DNA from: CAYMAZ01 sp964526285
GTDB taxonomy: Bacteria > Bacteroidota > Bacteroidia > Bacteroidales > DTU049
Direction: 5' to 3'
DNA length: 36,552 nt
NCBI GenBank assembly: GCA_964526285.1
Contig: CAZGIW010000036.1
Coordinates: 1-36,552, forward strand
Shown: one piece after another, positions 9,701-17,048 of the stretch
How positions within the stretch are numbered: position 1 is the first letter of the stretch
Layout: each line of letters begins with the position of its first letter
Program-made: the position numbers and the translations under genes
The notes under the pieces: model-generated
Seen by the model: the letters and a program-made list of their open reading frames with translations, nothing else
The model's database searches: none
What the model was told of the DNA's origin: nothing

Positions 9701-9792
9701 CGCTGTCCTTGTGCTTCTATAGTACCAGTGCCTACATGTTCAGCCCGGACTTCAGAGCGGGCGGAAACTCTGTGCGTTGCATCAAAAATTAG
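6763..9792 (+). CDS. Large mosaic surface protein: tail-fibre-like repeats, P domain, FISUMP domain
   Basis: A 1009-residue exported protein. Order: an unusual N-terminal extension (residues 1-44, see 6796-6912); hydrophobic signal core about 45-66 with cleavage near AQA; the Bacteroidota APQ..KYQAVLRD..G head domain (about 70-175); four near-identical 60-residue repeats plus a partial fifth (about 197-463), each with DYNDLxNQPTIPT as in phage tail fibres; a proprotein-convertase-type P domain (about 535-670, with SHTYVSDLSLWLVSPSG and DGTWSLRVCD); tail-fibre-like GIGTATPATKLDVDG and GWGDHAAAGYA segments; and a C-terminal FISUMP domain (about 820-1009, WMDRNLGATQVATSS ... PCPSGYRLPTEAEW ... 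VRCIKN). There is no C-terminal T9SS domain. The start at 6763 (or M4 at 6772) is forced, as no other start precedes the signal core. The likely role is adhesion or surface structure; ligand unknown. Confidence 0.85.
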   Translation: MKIMKTKSLLKIRSTNSEYRILRIIPICPDGIGSLWDYKQIKKFVLLNSSILIFFCSIVLMSFTAVAQAPQAIKYQAVLRDNGGTIIANQPVSMRISIHNSTLPIYQETHALTSNLYGLVSLNIGEGSVIFGNFSNIDWGADSYFLRTEVNTGSGYVDMGMTQLLSVPYALHAKTAETVTGGITETDPVFTAWDKNYDDLTNKPTIPTVPTNVSAFTNDAGYLTSFTESQIISISNDTIYLTGGSFVKLPAGFSGDYNDLLNQPTIPTVPTNVSAFTNDAGYLTSFTESQIISISNDTIYLTGGSFVKLPAGFSGDYNDLANQPTIPTVPTNVSAFTNDAGYLTSFTESQIISISNDTIYLTGGSFVKLPAGFSGDYNDLANQPTIPTVPTNVSAFTNDAGYLTSFTESQIISISNDTIYLTGGSFVKLPAGFSGDYNDLTNQPTIPTVPTNVSEFVNDAGYLTTETDTSMWVSEVDMIYNKNAGSDTKRIFIENDGDVKVAGGGISIGFANVGTNYHSFPMAEVASFTGSVAIPDNNCPGGSCGSATFTEATVVVSGNNFNIEKVQIEVTISHTYVSDLSLWLVSPSGTAVCLSANNGGNGQNYISTVFSDDASTSITAGSPPFTGSYRPQSPLSVLNGEPVDGTWSLRVCDMATFDEGTITSFKVSAQKQDSITSTYLIGTTEPGATNLIVEGNVGIGTATPATKLDVDGVITATGGNSNEWNAAYGWGDHAAAGYAAGNHTHGNITTDGKIGTTAGRIITTGTGGVMQATAGTAAGQMLYWNGTAWVNVAPGSSGQVLTIINGVPTWGGVATAGTGEVQNPKTGAIWMDRNLGATQVATSSTDANSYGHLYQWGRGTDGHQIRTSGTIATLSSTDAPGHGNFITINSGNYDWRSPQNDNLWQGVNGTNNPCPSGYRLPTEAEWEAERTSWSSNNAAGAFGSPLKLPMAGFRRTSTGALDYVDSYGFYWSSTVDGDYSLSLCFYSTSAYMFSPDFRAGGNSVRCIKN
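6796..6912. mobile_element. 117-bp inverted-repeat element inserted in frame in a signal-peptide region
   Basis: The left part (GAATATCGAATTTTACGAATT, near 6814-6834) is an imperfect inverted copy of the right part (AAATTCGTACTTC .. AATTCGAGTATTC, 6890-6916). A GC-richer centre holds GTCCCGATGGGATCG and GATCCCTTTGGGAC. ATTC occurs at both boundaries (6796-6799 and 6913-6916). The block is exactly 39 codons without a stop. Removing it joins K11 directly to I51 and gives a normal signal peptide. Related AATTCGTA and TCCCGAT strings occur in non-coding DNA at 19449-19490 and 27040-27066. Inferred to be a small palindromic repeat element that landed in the gene. Confidence 0.6.
7351..8150 (+). 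repeat. Four 180-bp in-gene tandem repeats plus a partial fifth
   Basis: Units start at 7351, 7531, 7711 and 7891, with a truncated copy from 8071. Each begins with a TATxATGATxT core encoding Y(N/D)DL and contains ACTTCGTTTACCGAAAG. The units are nearly identical at the DNA level, differing mostly at silent positions, so they have duplicated or been homogenised recently. Each encodes 60 residues. Confidence 0.9.
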
Positions 9793-10048
9793 TAATCAAA
9801 TAAAAAAAAACATTTTATGCTATTCTATCATTATGAACTTTGCATTTTATTAGTAACTCCCATTTGTATGTGATGCAATTAATAAAACGTGCTAAACAAC
9901 ACAAAAATACTTTTCATGCTTTGCATTTGTATAATAATGTTGATTTGAGTAAGGATGTGGCAAGCGTAAAAATAAAAATACTATAATTTATCAGGTGTAT
10001 AATCATAAAATATTATAATAAATTGTGGTTAGCAATTGTATTTTATTG

Positions 10049-10056
10049 TATATTTG
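10049..10056 (+). promoter_or_regulatory. -7 box (TATATTTG) of the 10061 operon
   Basis: TATATTTG is a perfect TAnnTTTG match. It ends 4 nt before the ATG at 10061, implying a leaderless or nearly leaderless transcript. It also rules out the alternative GTG start at 10025, which lies upstream of the promoter. Confidence 0.6.
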
Positions 10057-10060
10057 CAAA

Positions 10061-11173
10061 ATGATTCACAGAGATATAACTAAATCCATATTAGAAGATT
10101 GGGACAATAAAAAAGCCATAGTGTTGCTGGGTCCAAGGCAGGTAGGCAAAACTACCCTCATTCAAACTTTAGTGGCACAAAAAAAAGCATTGTGGATAAA
10201 TGGCGATGATCCACAAACGCGGATTACTTTTGCCAATGCAAATCAAAAGTTTTTGTTGCAAATAGTTGCAGATTATGAAGTGGTAGTTGTTGATGAAGCC
10301 CAACGCATTGAAAATATTGGGTTAGTTGTAAAAATGTTGATTGACGCCCGATTGAACAAGCAGTTTATTGTTTCAGGTTCTTCATCCTTAGACTTAGGCA
10401 ATCAAATAAATGAGCCATTAACAGGCAGAAAATGGGAGCATCAACTATTTCCGTTAAGTTGGAACGAAATAAAAAACCATTATTCTTTTGCTGATTCCAT
10501 TAGCCGAATAGACGAATTTCTTGTTTATGGGCTTTACCCTGAGGTAGTTACTGAAAATAAAAAACAAAAAGTATTGTTGCAATTGACCGGAAGTTATTTA
10601 TATCAGGATATCCTGGAACTGGTAAACATCAGAAAGCCTGATTTGCTGATGAAGTTGCTGCATGCTTTAGCTCTTCAGCTGGGAAGCGAAGTCTCTTATA
10701 ATGAATTGTCAAAAATACTGGGTGTTGATAGAATGACCGTTGTAAACTATATTGATTTGCTTGAAAAAGTATTTGTAATTTTTCGTCTTTACCCATTTTC
10801 AAGTAATCAGCGTAATGAGATTACTTCTAAGCCAAAAATCTATTTTTACGATAATGGGATTCGTAATGCAATAATTGGGCAATTTCAGCATTTGCCAGGC
10901 AGGCAAGACAAGGGAGAATTGTTTGAGAATTTTTTTATTAGTGAAAAAATGAAATTATTAAATTACACAAAGTTTTACGGTAAAACAAACTATTGGCGTA
11001 ATACACAACAAGCAGAAATTGATTTTTTAGAAATTATAGAAAATGAAATAACCGCTTATGAAATAAAATATAGCCCTGCAAAAAAAGTAAATTTTTCTAA
11101 ATCATTTACTCAAAAATACCACCCCAAAAGTACAATTGGAATTAACAAAGATAACTTTTGGGAGTATTTATAA
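10061..11173 (+). CDS. ATP-binding protein, AAA_14/DUF4143 family
   Basis: A 370-residue cytoplasmic P-loop ATPase. Walker A is GPRQVGKTTL (about residues 24-33). Walker B is VVVVDEAQRI, and a sensor-like FIVSGSSSL follows. The C-terminal half is the DUF4143 module: YPEVV, a winged-helix-like segment, an IYFYDNGIRN strand, and a nuclease-fold-like end with EIDFLE and AYEIKY. Lengths of 370-400 are usual. The family is widespread and often mobile, with no settled biochemical role. A frame extends 12 codons upstream to a GTG at 10025, but the -7 box argues for ATG 10061. The next gene starts 12 nt after its stop, so the two are probably co-transcribed, although the products have no known link. 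A paralogue lies at 32849-34147. Confidence 0.85.
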   Translation: MIHRDITKSILEDWDNKKAIVLLGPRQVGKTTLIQTLVAQKKALWINGDDPQTRITFANANQKFLLQIVADYEVVVVDEAQRIENIGLVVKMLIDARLNKQFIVSGSSSLDLGNQINEPLTGRKWEHQLFPLSWNEIKNHYSFADSISRIDEFLVYGLYPEVVTENKKQKVLLQLTGSYLYQDILELVNIRKPDLLMKLLHALALQLGSEVSYNELSKILGVDRMTVVNYIDLLEKVFVIFRLYPFSSNQRNEITSKPKIYFYDNGIRNAIIGQFQHLPGRQDKGELFENFFISEKMKLLNYTKFYGKTNYWRNTQQAEIDFLEIIENEITAYEIKYSPAKKVNFSKSFTQKYHPKSTIGINKDNFWEYL

Positions 11174-11185
11174 AATTCAGAAAAT

Positions 11186-12592
11186 ATGATATCAAAAATA
11201 ATTCTAATTGTACTATTTGCATTTCTAAGTACAATTTCTAAATCTCAAAATTCATTTTCCATCACTGGCAATTTTCCTCCTTTGGCAGGGCAACAGGTTC
11301 GCCTTGTGGGTTTTGACGGTTTTGATGTTTACACCATCGATAGCACAAAGATTACGGAGCAAGGCGTGTTTACATTACAATACAGCGAAAAAGACTATGG
11401 TATTGGCTATTTGTCGGCACAGGACAACAAGCCGTTTTTTATCATACTAAGAGGAGAAACAATTAAATTAAAAGGAGAAACTTTTGCCTTTGCTGAAAGC
11501 ATTGAGATTATTGAAGGGCTTGAAAATCAGCTTTTTGACCAATATGCCATTGAACACCCTCGAAGGGAGCAAGCCCTGAGTGCATGGGATTATCTGGAGA
11601 AGATGTATATGCTCGATACACTTTTTGCAAAACACGAAGCTCCCAAACAGTCAATATTAAAAGAAAAACAACGAATTAAAGACGAAGACAATTTGTTTTT
11701 GGCATCTCTGTCATCCAATAGTTATGTGAGCTATTATTTGCCACTTCGCAAATTAGTGAGTTCCGTTTCTATCATTGCACAATACCGGACTGAAGAAATT
11801 CCTGCTGCCATAGCTGCTTTCAGAGGCATTGACTATACAGATGAGCGTTTATACAAAAGCGGCTTGCTGGCTGATGTTATCGAAAGTCATTTTTGGCTTA
11901 TTGAGAACAGTGGTCGTTCACTGGATTCCGTTTTTATTGAAATGAAAATTTCAATTGACAAAATGCTTGAAACTCTTGTTTCAGATGAAAAAAAACTTAA
12001 TGAAATAAGTGAGTATCTTTTTATACTATTGGAAAAACGCAGCTTATTTGAGGCTTCCGAATATCTTGCATTGAAACTGTTAAATGAAACTTCATGTACC
12101 ATTAACAATGATTTTGCATCTCAGCTGGAAAGTTATCGCGCCATGAAAAAGGGGAATATTGCACCTGATTTTACTTTCGGAAAAGATTATATGTTGCCCG
12201 GTTACACATCCACTAAAATACCAAATAAGCTTTCTGATTTGAGAAGTGAATATACCGTGGTGGTATTTGGAGCAAGCTGGTGCCCTCAATGCCCTGAAGA
12301 ACTGTCGCAAATTGCCCGGTTTTATCCAAAATGGAAAGCACAAAACATTGAGGTTGTGTTTGTTTCACTTGATGAGAATATACATGTTTTCAAAAGTTTT
12401 GCAGGTGTTTTTCCGTTTATCAGTGTTTGCGATTATCAGAAATGGGAAAGTCCAATAGTGAAAGCCTATTATGTATTTGCCACTCCAGCCATGTATTTGC
12501 TTGATGATAAACGGGAGATTTTGCTTCGTCCAAACTCAGCAGCCCAAATGGATGCCTGGGTGAATTGGTTTTTGATTGATGGAAAAAACTAA
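11186..12592 (+). CDS. TlpA-like thioredoxin-fold protein with DUF4369-like N-terminus
   Basis: A 468-residue exported protein. The signal peptide ends near residue 20 (SKSQ). An N-terminal beta-rich region (about 22-110, ITGNFPPLAGQQVRLVGF ...) resembles DUF4369, seen before thioredoxin domains in Bacteroidota. A helical middle follows, then an AhpC/TlpA thioredoxin domain from about residue 320 (GNIAPDFTFG). The redox motif is WCPQC with Cys366 and Cys369, and the cis-Pro segment is ATPAMYLLDD. It probably acts as a thiol-disulfide oxidoreductase in the periplasm; the client is unknown. It lies 12 nt after the AAA_14 gene and lacks its own clear promoter. Confidence 0.85.
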   Translation: MISKIILIVLFAFLSTISKSQNSFSITGNFPPLAGQQVRLVGFDGFDVYTIDSTKITEQGVFTLQYSEKDYGIGYLSAQDNKPFFIILRGETIKLKGETFAFAESIEIIEGLENQLFDQYAIEHPRREQALSAWDYLEKMYMLDTLFAKHEAPKQSILKEKQRIKDEDNLFLASLSSNSYVSYYLPLRKLVSSVSIIAQYRTEEIPAAIAAFRGIDYTDERLYKSGLLADVIESHFWLIENSGRSLDSVFIEMKISIDKMLETLVSDEKKLNEISEYLFILLEKRSLFEASEYLALKLLNETSCTINNDFASQLESYRAMKKGNIAPDFTFGKDYMLPGYTSTKIPNKLSDLRSEYTVVVFGASWCPQCPEELSQIARFYPKWKAQNIEVVFVSLDENIHVFKSFAGVFPFISVCDYQKWESPIVKAYYVFATPAMYLLDDKREILLRPNSAAQMDAWVNWFLIDGKN

Positions 12593-12676
12593 AATTGCTG
12601 TAAAGGAAAATATAACAGACTATGTGTTTGCAATGAGCAATTTTTAAAGACAAATTGCTGGATTTGGAAAAATATT

Positions 12677-12750
12677 TACAATTTGAGAATGATTTTTTAC
12701 CTTTTGAAAACATCTTTCAAATATTAAAAATTACTTTTGAAGCAATGTTG
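12677..12750 (+). promoter_or_regulatory. Shared 74-bp upstream element, copy C
   Basis: Aligns without gaps to 6141-6214 with about five mismatches. The block ACCTTTTGAAAACATCTTTC and the block TATTAAAAATTACTTTTGAA are unchanged. TACTTTTG at 12732-12739 fits the -7 consensus, giving a leader of roughly 75-80 nt before the ATG at 12822. Confidence 0.7.
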
Positions 12751-12821
12751 TGTGATTTGCTATAAAAATCTGTTCAGCATTTTAAGTTTCAATCATTTTT
12801 AATAATTTAACCAAGAAGTGT

Positions 12822-15800
12822 ATGAAAAAGAATCTTTTGCTTTGTTTGTTAGTGTTTGCATTGACAAATCTCAGCGGGCAAAGCTACTATGTGGTGAATT
12901 TTACCGGAACAGGTGCAAATCCTGAAACAGTTTCAGTAGTAAATCAGACACAGGGAACAAGTGTCAGCATGCAGGGAAGTGACATTCTTCATCTGATACT
13001 TTCGGGAACAAGTATTAACGAATCAGAAACAGGAAATCAGTACTTGAAGATATATCCAAATCCTATGGATGAGATGTGTTATTTTGAATTTTTCAACTCA
13101 ACTCATGGGCTTGTTTCCATTCATCTATTCAGTGCAGAAGGCAGACTGATTCATAACTTTAGCAGAGAATTGGCCTCAGGAAGTCATGGATTTCAGTTGT
13201 CAGGATTACAAGCCGGCATTTATTTTTTAAATATTCATACAGAAAAAGAAAATTTCTCCGGTCGTTTTGTTTCAACAAGCAAATCTAATTACAGCTTTGC
13301 ATTAACTCATATCAGTGAAACGCCAATAAGAAGAGGAAGCGATGCAGGCTCAGATAATTTTTTGAAAAGGGACCAGACGCACAACAAGGGAACAAAGGCT
13401 ATTGTTGAGATGAATTTCGCCACAGGAGATCAACTCAGGTTTATAGGAATGGCAAGTGGATATGCAAACGACACTGTATATGCTTCGCCCACAGGCAACC
13501 AGACTATTAATTTTATCTTTGTTGAGCAATTTGTATGCGGAGTATCCAATGTGACATTTAATTACAACGGAGTTCAGGTAACATATGGAACTGTGTTAAG
13601 TTTAAATGGACGCTGCTGGCTCGATCGTAATCTTGGTGCTTCTCAGGTAGCAACAAGCAGTTCAGATGTGTCTGCATTTGGAGATCTTTTTCAGTGGGGA
13701 AGATTAGCCGATGGTCATCAGGCAAGAACTTCGGGAACAACAACAAATGTAAGTAACAGTGATGTTCCCGGACATGGAAATTTTATATTGGCTAATTCAG
13801 TAGATCCGAATTTGGATTGGCGCAGCCCTCAAAACGATAATCTATGGCAGGGTGTGAGTGGAATCAATAATCCATGTCCAGTTGGATGGCGTTTGCCAGC
13901 CGATTCCGAATGGCAAGCAGAATTATCAAGTTGGAGCAGTAGCAATAGCGCAGGGGCTTATGCATCTCCATTGAAATTACCTGCTGCAGGTTTAAGAGAA
14001 ACATTTGGTGACCTCGATACATATGTGAATGCTTATTGGGGAAGTACTCCAAAATATACTATTTATGGGTTAATAGGTTCAAGTGCAATAGCTTTTGATG
14101 ATGATGATGGATTTATGGGTATTGCCTACAGATCGACAGGGTTTCCTGTCAGATGTATTAAGGAGTGTCCGGAACCATTACCTGATCAGCCATCAGCAAT
14201 TAACGGTAACAGCAGTACTTGTGAAGGAACCACGGGTCTCACATATTCAGTAACAAATGAATCAGGAGTCACATATACATGGACTGTACCATCTGGCTGG
14301 TCAATCACTTCAGGTCAGGGAACAAACAGTATTATTGTAACGGCAGGTAGCTCATCAGGAAATATTGAAGTAACGCCATCAAACAGCTGTGGTAGTGGTA
14401 CATCAAGAACTTTGGCAGTTACAACTCAAAGTGTTCCGGCGCAGCCTTCTACAATAAGCGGCAGTTCAATCCCATGTTCTGGATCTGCAGGAAATAACTA
14501 TTCAGTAACCAATGTTTCAGGAGTTAATTACTCATGGACAGTGCCATCTGGATGGACAATCACATCTGGTCATGGAACATATAGCATTAATGTTACTGCT
14601 GGCACAACACCAGGAGATATAACGGCCACTCCATCAAACAGTTGTGGAAGTGGTCCCATTCGCACTTTGTCAGTTTCATCTCAGACAGCTCCTGCCCCAA
14701 CATCATCAATAAGTGGGGATAACAACCCGTGTTCAGGTACCACAGGATTAATATATTCAGTAACAAATGTTTCAGGAGTTACATACAATTGGGTAGTTCC
14801 ATCTGGCTGGGCAATTACATCAGGTCAGGGAACTAATAGCATTACTGTTACATCAGGTAGCACATCAGGAAGCATTGTTGTTACTCCATCAAATATTTGC
14901 GGAAGTGGTGTTGGTACGAATAAGAATGTTTCATTTCAATCTATTCCTTCCCAGCCCTCAGCAATAAGTGGTAATTCTACTCCATGCTCAGGCTCCGCAG
15001 GACTAACCTATTCTGTAACAAATGTATCAGGTGTATCATATGCATGGACAGTGCCATCTGGCTGGACAATCACATCTGGTCAGGGAACAAACAGCATTAC
15101 AGTAACGGCAGGTACCAGCTCAGGAAATATTGCAGTAACACCATCAAACAGTTGTGGTGGTGGAACTTCAAGAAGTTTGAGTGTTTCAACACAATCTGTT
15201 CCTGCACAACCATCAACCATTAGTGGCAATTCAAGTCCATGTTCAGGAACCACAGGACTGGCCTATTCAGTAACAAATGTCACAGGAGTTACTTNNNNNN
15301 NNNNNNNNNNNNNNNNNNNNNNNNNNNNNNNNNNNNNNNNNNNNNNNNNNNNNNNNNNNNNNNNNNNNNNNNNNNNNNNNNNNNNNNNNNNNNNGTTCCA
15401 TCTGGCTGGACAATTACATCAGGTCAGGGGACAAACAGCATTACAGTAAGTGCTGGCAGCTCATCAGGAAGTATAGTTGTTACACCATCAAACGGATGCG
15501 GTAACGGAACTGTCAGAAGTTTGACTATTTCAACTCTAAGTTTACCCTCTCAGCCTTCAACAATAAGTGGCAATAATAATCCTTGTTCAGGAACCACAGG
15601 ACTGGCCTATTCAGTAACAAATGTCACAGGAGTTACTTACAACTGGACAGTTCCATCTGGCTGGACAATTACATCAGGTCAGGGGACAAACAGCATTACA
15701 GTAACGGCAGGCACCAGCTCAGGAAACATTGCAGTAACACCATCAAACACTTGCGGCAGTGGAACTTTACGTTCTTTGGCTGTTTCTGCAAAGAGCGTTC

Positions 15801-16909
15801 CTGCACAACCAAGTACAATCAATGGAGAAATTTTTCCCTGTGAAGGTGCAACAGGTTTGGTTTATTCAGTGACAAATGTATCGGGAGTTACATACACATG
15901 GACAGTTCCAACGAGCTGGACAATCACATCAGGACAGGGGACAAACAGTATTACAGTGAATGCAAATTCCTCTGGTAATATTGTTTTAACTCCATCAAAC
16001 AATTGTGGCAACGGTCCCACACGTATGATTTCAATAACAACGCAAACAGCACCTGCACAGCCGAGTACAATTAGCGGCAATACCAATCCTTGTGGTGGTG
16101 CATCAGGTCTCACTTATTCCGTGACAAACGTAACTGGAGTGAACTATGCCTGGACAGTTCCATCAGGCTGGACAATAACATCTGGGCAGGGAACAAATTC
16201 AATAACGGTGAAAGCAGGCACTACATCTGGATATATAGTTGTTACACCCTCAAACAGTTGTGGCAACGGATCTTTACGTAATTTGGCTGTAGGTGCACAA
16301 ACTGTGACATTCACTTACAAGGGAAGTTCTGTTACTTACGGAACTATAACCGGAGCAAATGGCAGATGTTGGCTCAACCGCAACCTGGGAGCAACACAAG
16401 TGGCTACAAGTTCAACGGATGTGAATTCTTATGGAGATATATTTCAATGGGGACGTGCTGATGATGGTCATCAAACACGTACATCTCCGGTTTGGGCATT
16501 GTTAAGTAGCGGAGATTCTCCAGGACATAACTTTTTCATTACACCTGCAAGCACTCCATATGATTGGCGATCACCACAAAACAATAATCTTTGGCAGGGA
16601 ATTATAGGAACAAACAATCCTTGTCCCTCGGGATGGCGATTGCCAACAGAAGCAGAATGGGATACAGAACGTTTAAGCTGGAGCAACAATAACGCAGCAG
16701 GTGCTTTTGCCTCGCCTTTAAAATTGCCCGTTGCCGGCAGCCGCGATTACACCAATGGCTCACTCTACAATGTTGGGCACAGTGGCTACTATTGGTCGAG
16801 CACAATTACCGGTGTTGCTTCAAGGTACTTAATGTTTTACAGTACTAATGCCATTATTGGAAGTAATTACCGTGCATACGGAAGTTCTGTACGTTGCATC
16901 AAAAATTAA
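12822..16909 (+). CDS. Giant surface protein: T9SS-like domain, FISUMP, eight PKD-like repeats, FISUMP (spans assembly gap)
   Basis: One gene interrupted only by the N run at 15295-15394. The frame before the gap and the frame after it differ because 100 N is a placeholder. If the missing DNA is 11 nt, as the neighbouring repeat predicts, the frame is continuous and the product is 1332 residues. Order: signal peptide (cleavage near LSGQ, residue 20); a T9SS type A-like domain near the N-terminus (about 74-152: YLKIYPNP, IHLFSAEGRLI, AGIYFLNIHT); FISUMP domain 1 (about 243-447: RCWLDRNLGASQVATSS ... VRCIKE); eight 85-residue Ig/PKD-like repeats (YSVTNVSGV.Y.WTVPSGW.ITSGQGTNSI); and FISUMP domain 2 (16300-16906: RCWLNRNLGATQVATSS ... 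VRCIKN). Probably an adhesin or surface structural protein. The 74-bp element lies upstream. Confidence 0.85.
14187..16308 (+). repeat. Array of eight 255-bp repeats encoding PKD/Ig-like domains
   Basis: Units begin at 14187, 14442, 14697, 14952, 15207 (holds the gap), 15551, 15806 and 16058. The spacing is 255 bp throughout, except 252 bp for the seventh unit and the gapped fifth, which measures 344 with 100 N. Each unit encodes 85 residues and has a conserved Cys pair (PC.G and NSCG). DNA identity is high between neighbouring units, which explains the assembly break. Confidence 0.9.
15295..15394. other. 100-N assembly gap inside the PKD-like repeat array
   Basis: The left flank ends GGAGTTACTT and the right flank begins GTTCCATCTGG. 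In the next repeat (15631 onward) these strings are joined by 11 bases. The simplest true gap is therefore 11 nt, or 11 plus a whole number of 255-bp units. Confidence 0.9.
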
Positions 16910-16924
16910 TTTACAAAAATTAAT

Positions 16925-16971
16925 ATTTAACATAGTCGTTGGTTTAATGTAAACTAATGACTATGTTAAAT
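16925..16971. terminator. Long hairpin after the giant surface gene
   Basis: ATTTAACATAGTC (16925-16937) pairs perfectly with 16959-16971. The stem continues inward through GTTGGTTTA / TAAACTAAT with two G-U pairs to a 3-nt ATG loop, about 22 bp in all. It lies 16 bp after the stop codon, with A/T-rich flanks on both sides. It probably ends transcription of the 12822 gene. A long U run is lacking, so an RNA-stabilising role is also possible. Confidence 0.6.
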
Positions 16972-17048
16972 AATATATTTTATTTATTTAAGAGTAGCAT
17001 ATTTTTTTATGTTATTTGTTAAAATTTTATATTTTCGCAAATAAAATT

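Noticed and set aside
6763..9792. Prophage tail-fibre gene
   Set aside because: The tail-fibre-like repeats sit in a protein with a signal peptide, P domain and FISUMP domain. There are no other phage genes nearby.
10025..10060. Upstream GTG start for the AAA_14 gene
   Set aside because: It lies upstream of and across the TATATTTG -7 box. ATG 10061 fits the family start.
15239..15449. Frameshift or two separate genes at the giant FISUMP gene
   Set aside because: The frame change falls exactly in a 100-N placeholder, and repeat register predicts an 11-nt gap that restores the frame.
15583..16281. Overlapping open frames in other registers inside the PKD-like array
   Set aside because: They repeat with the 255-bp unit because the coding strand repeats, and are shadows of the real gene.
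17016..17048. Upstream TTG start for the AraC gene
   Set aside because: The extra 11 codons are A/T-rich promoter-like sequence. ATG 17049 gives a normal membrane-protein start.
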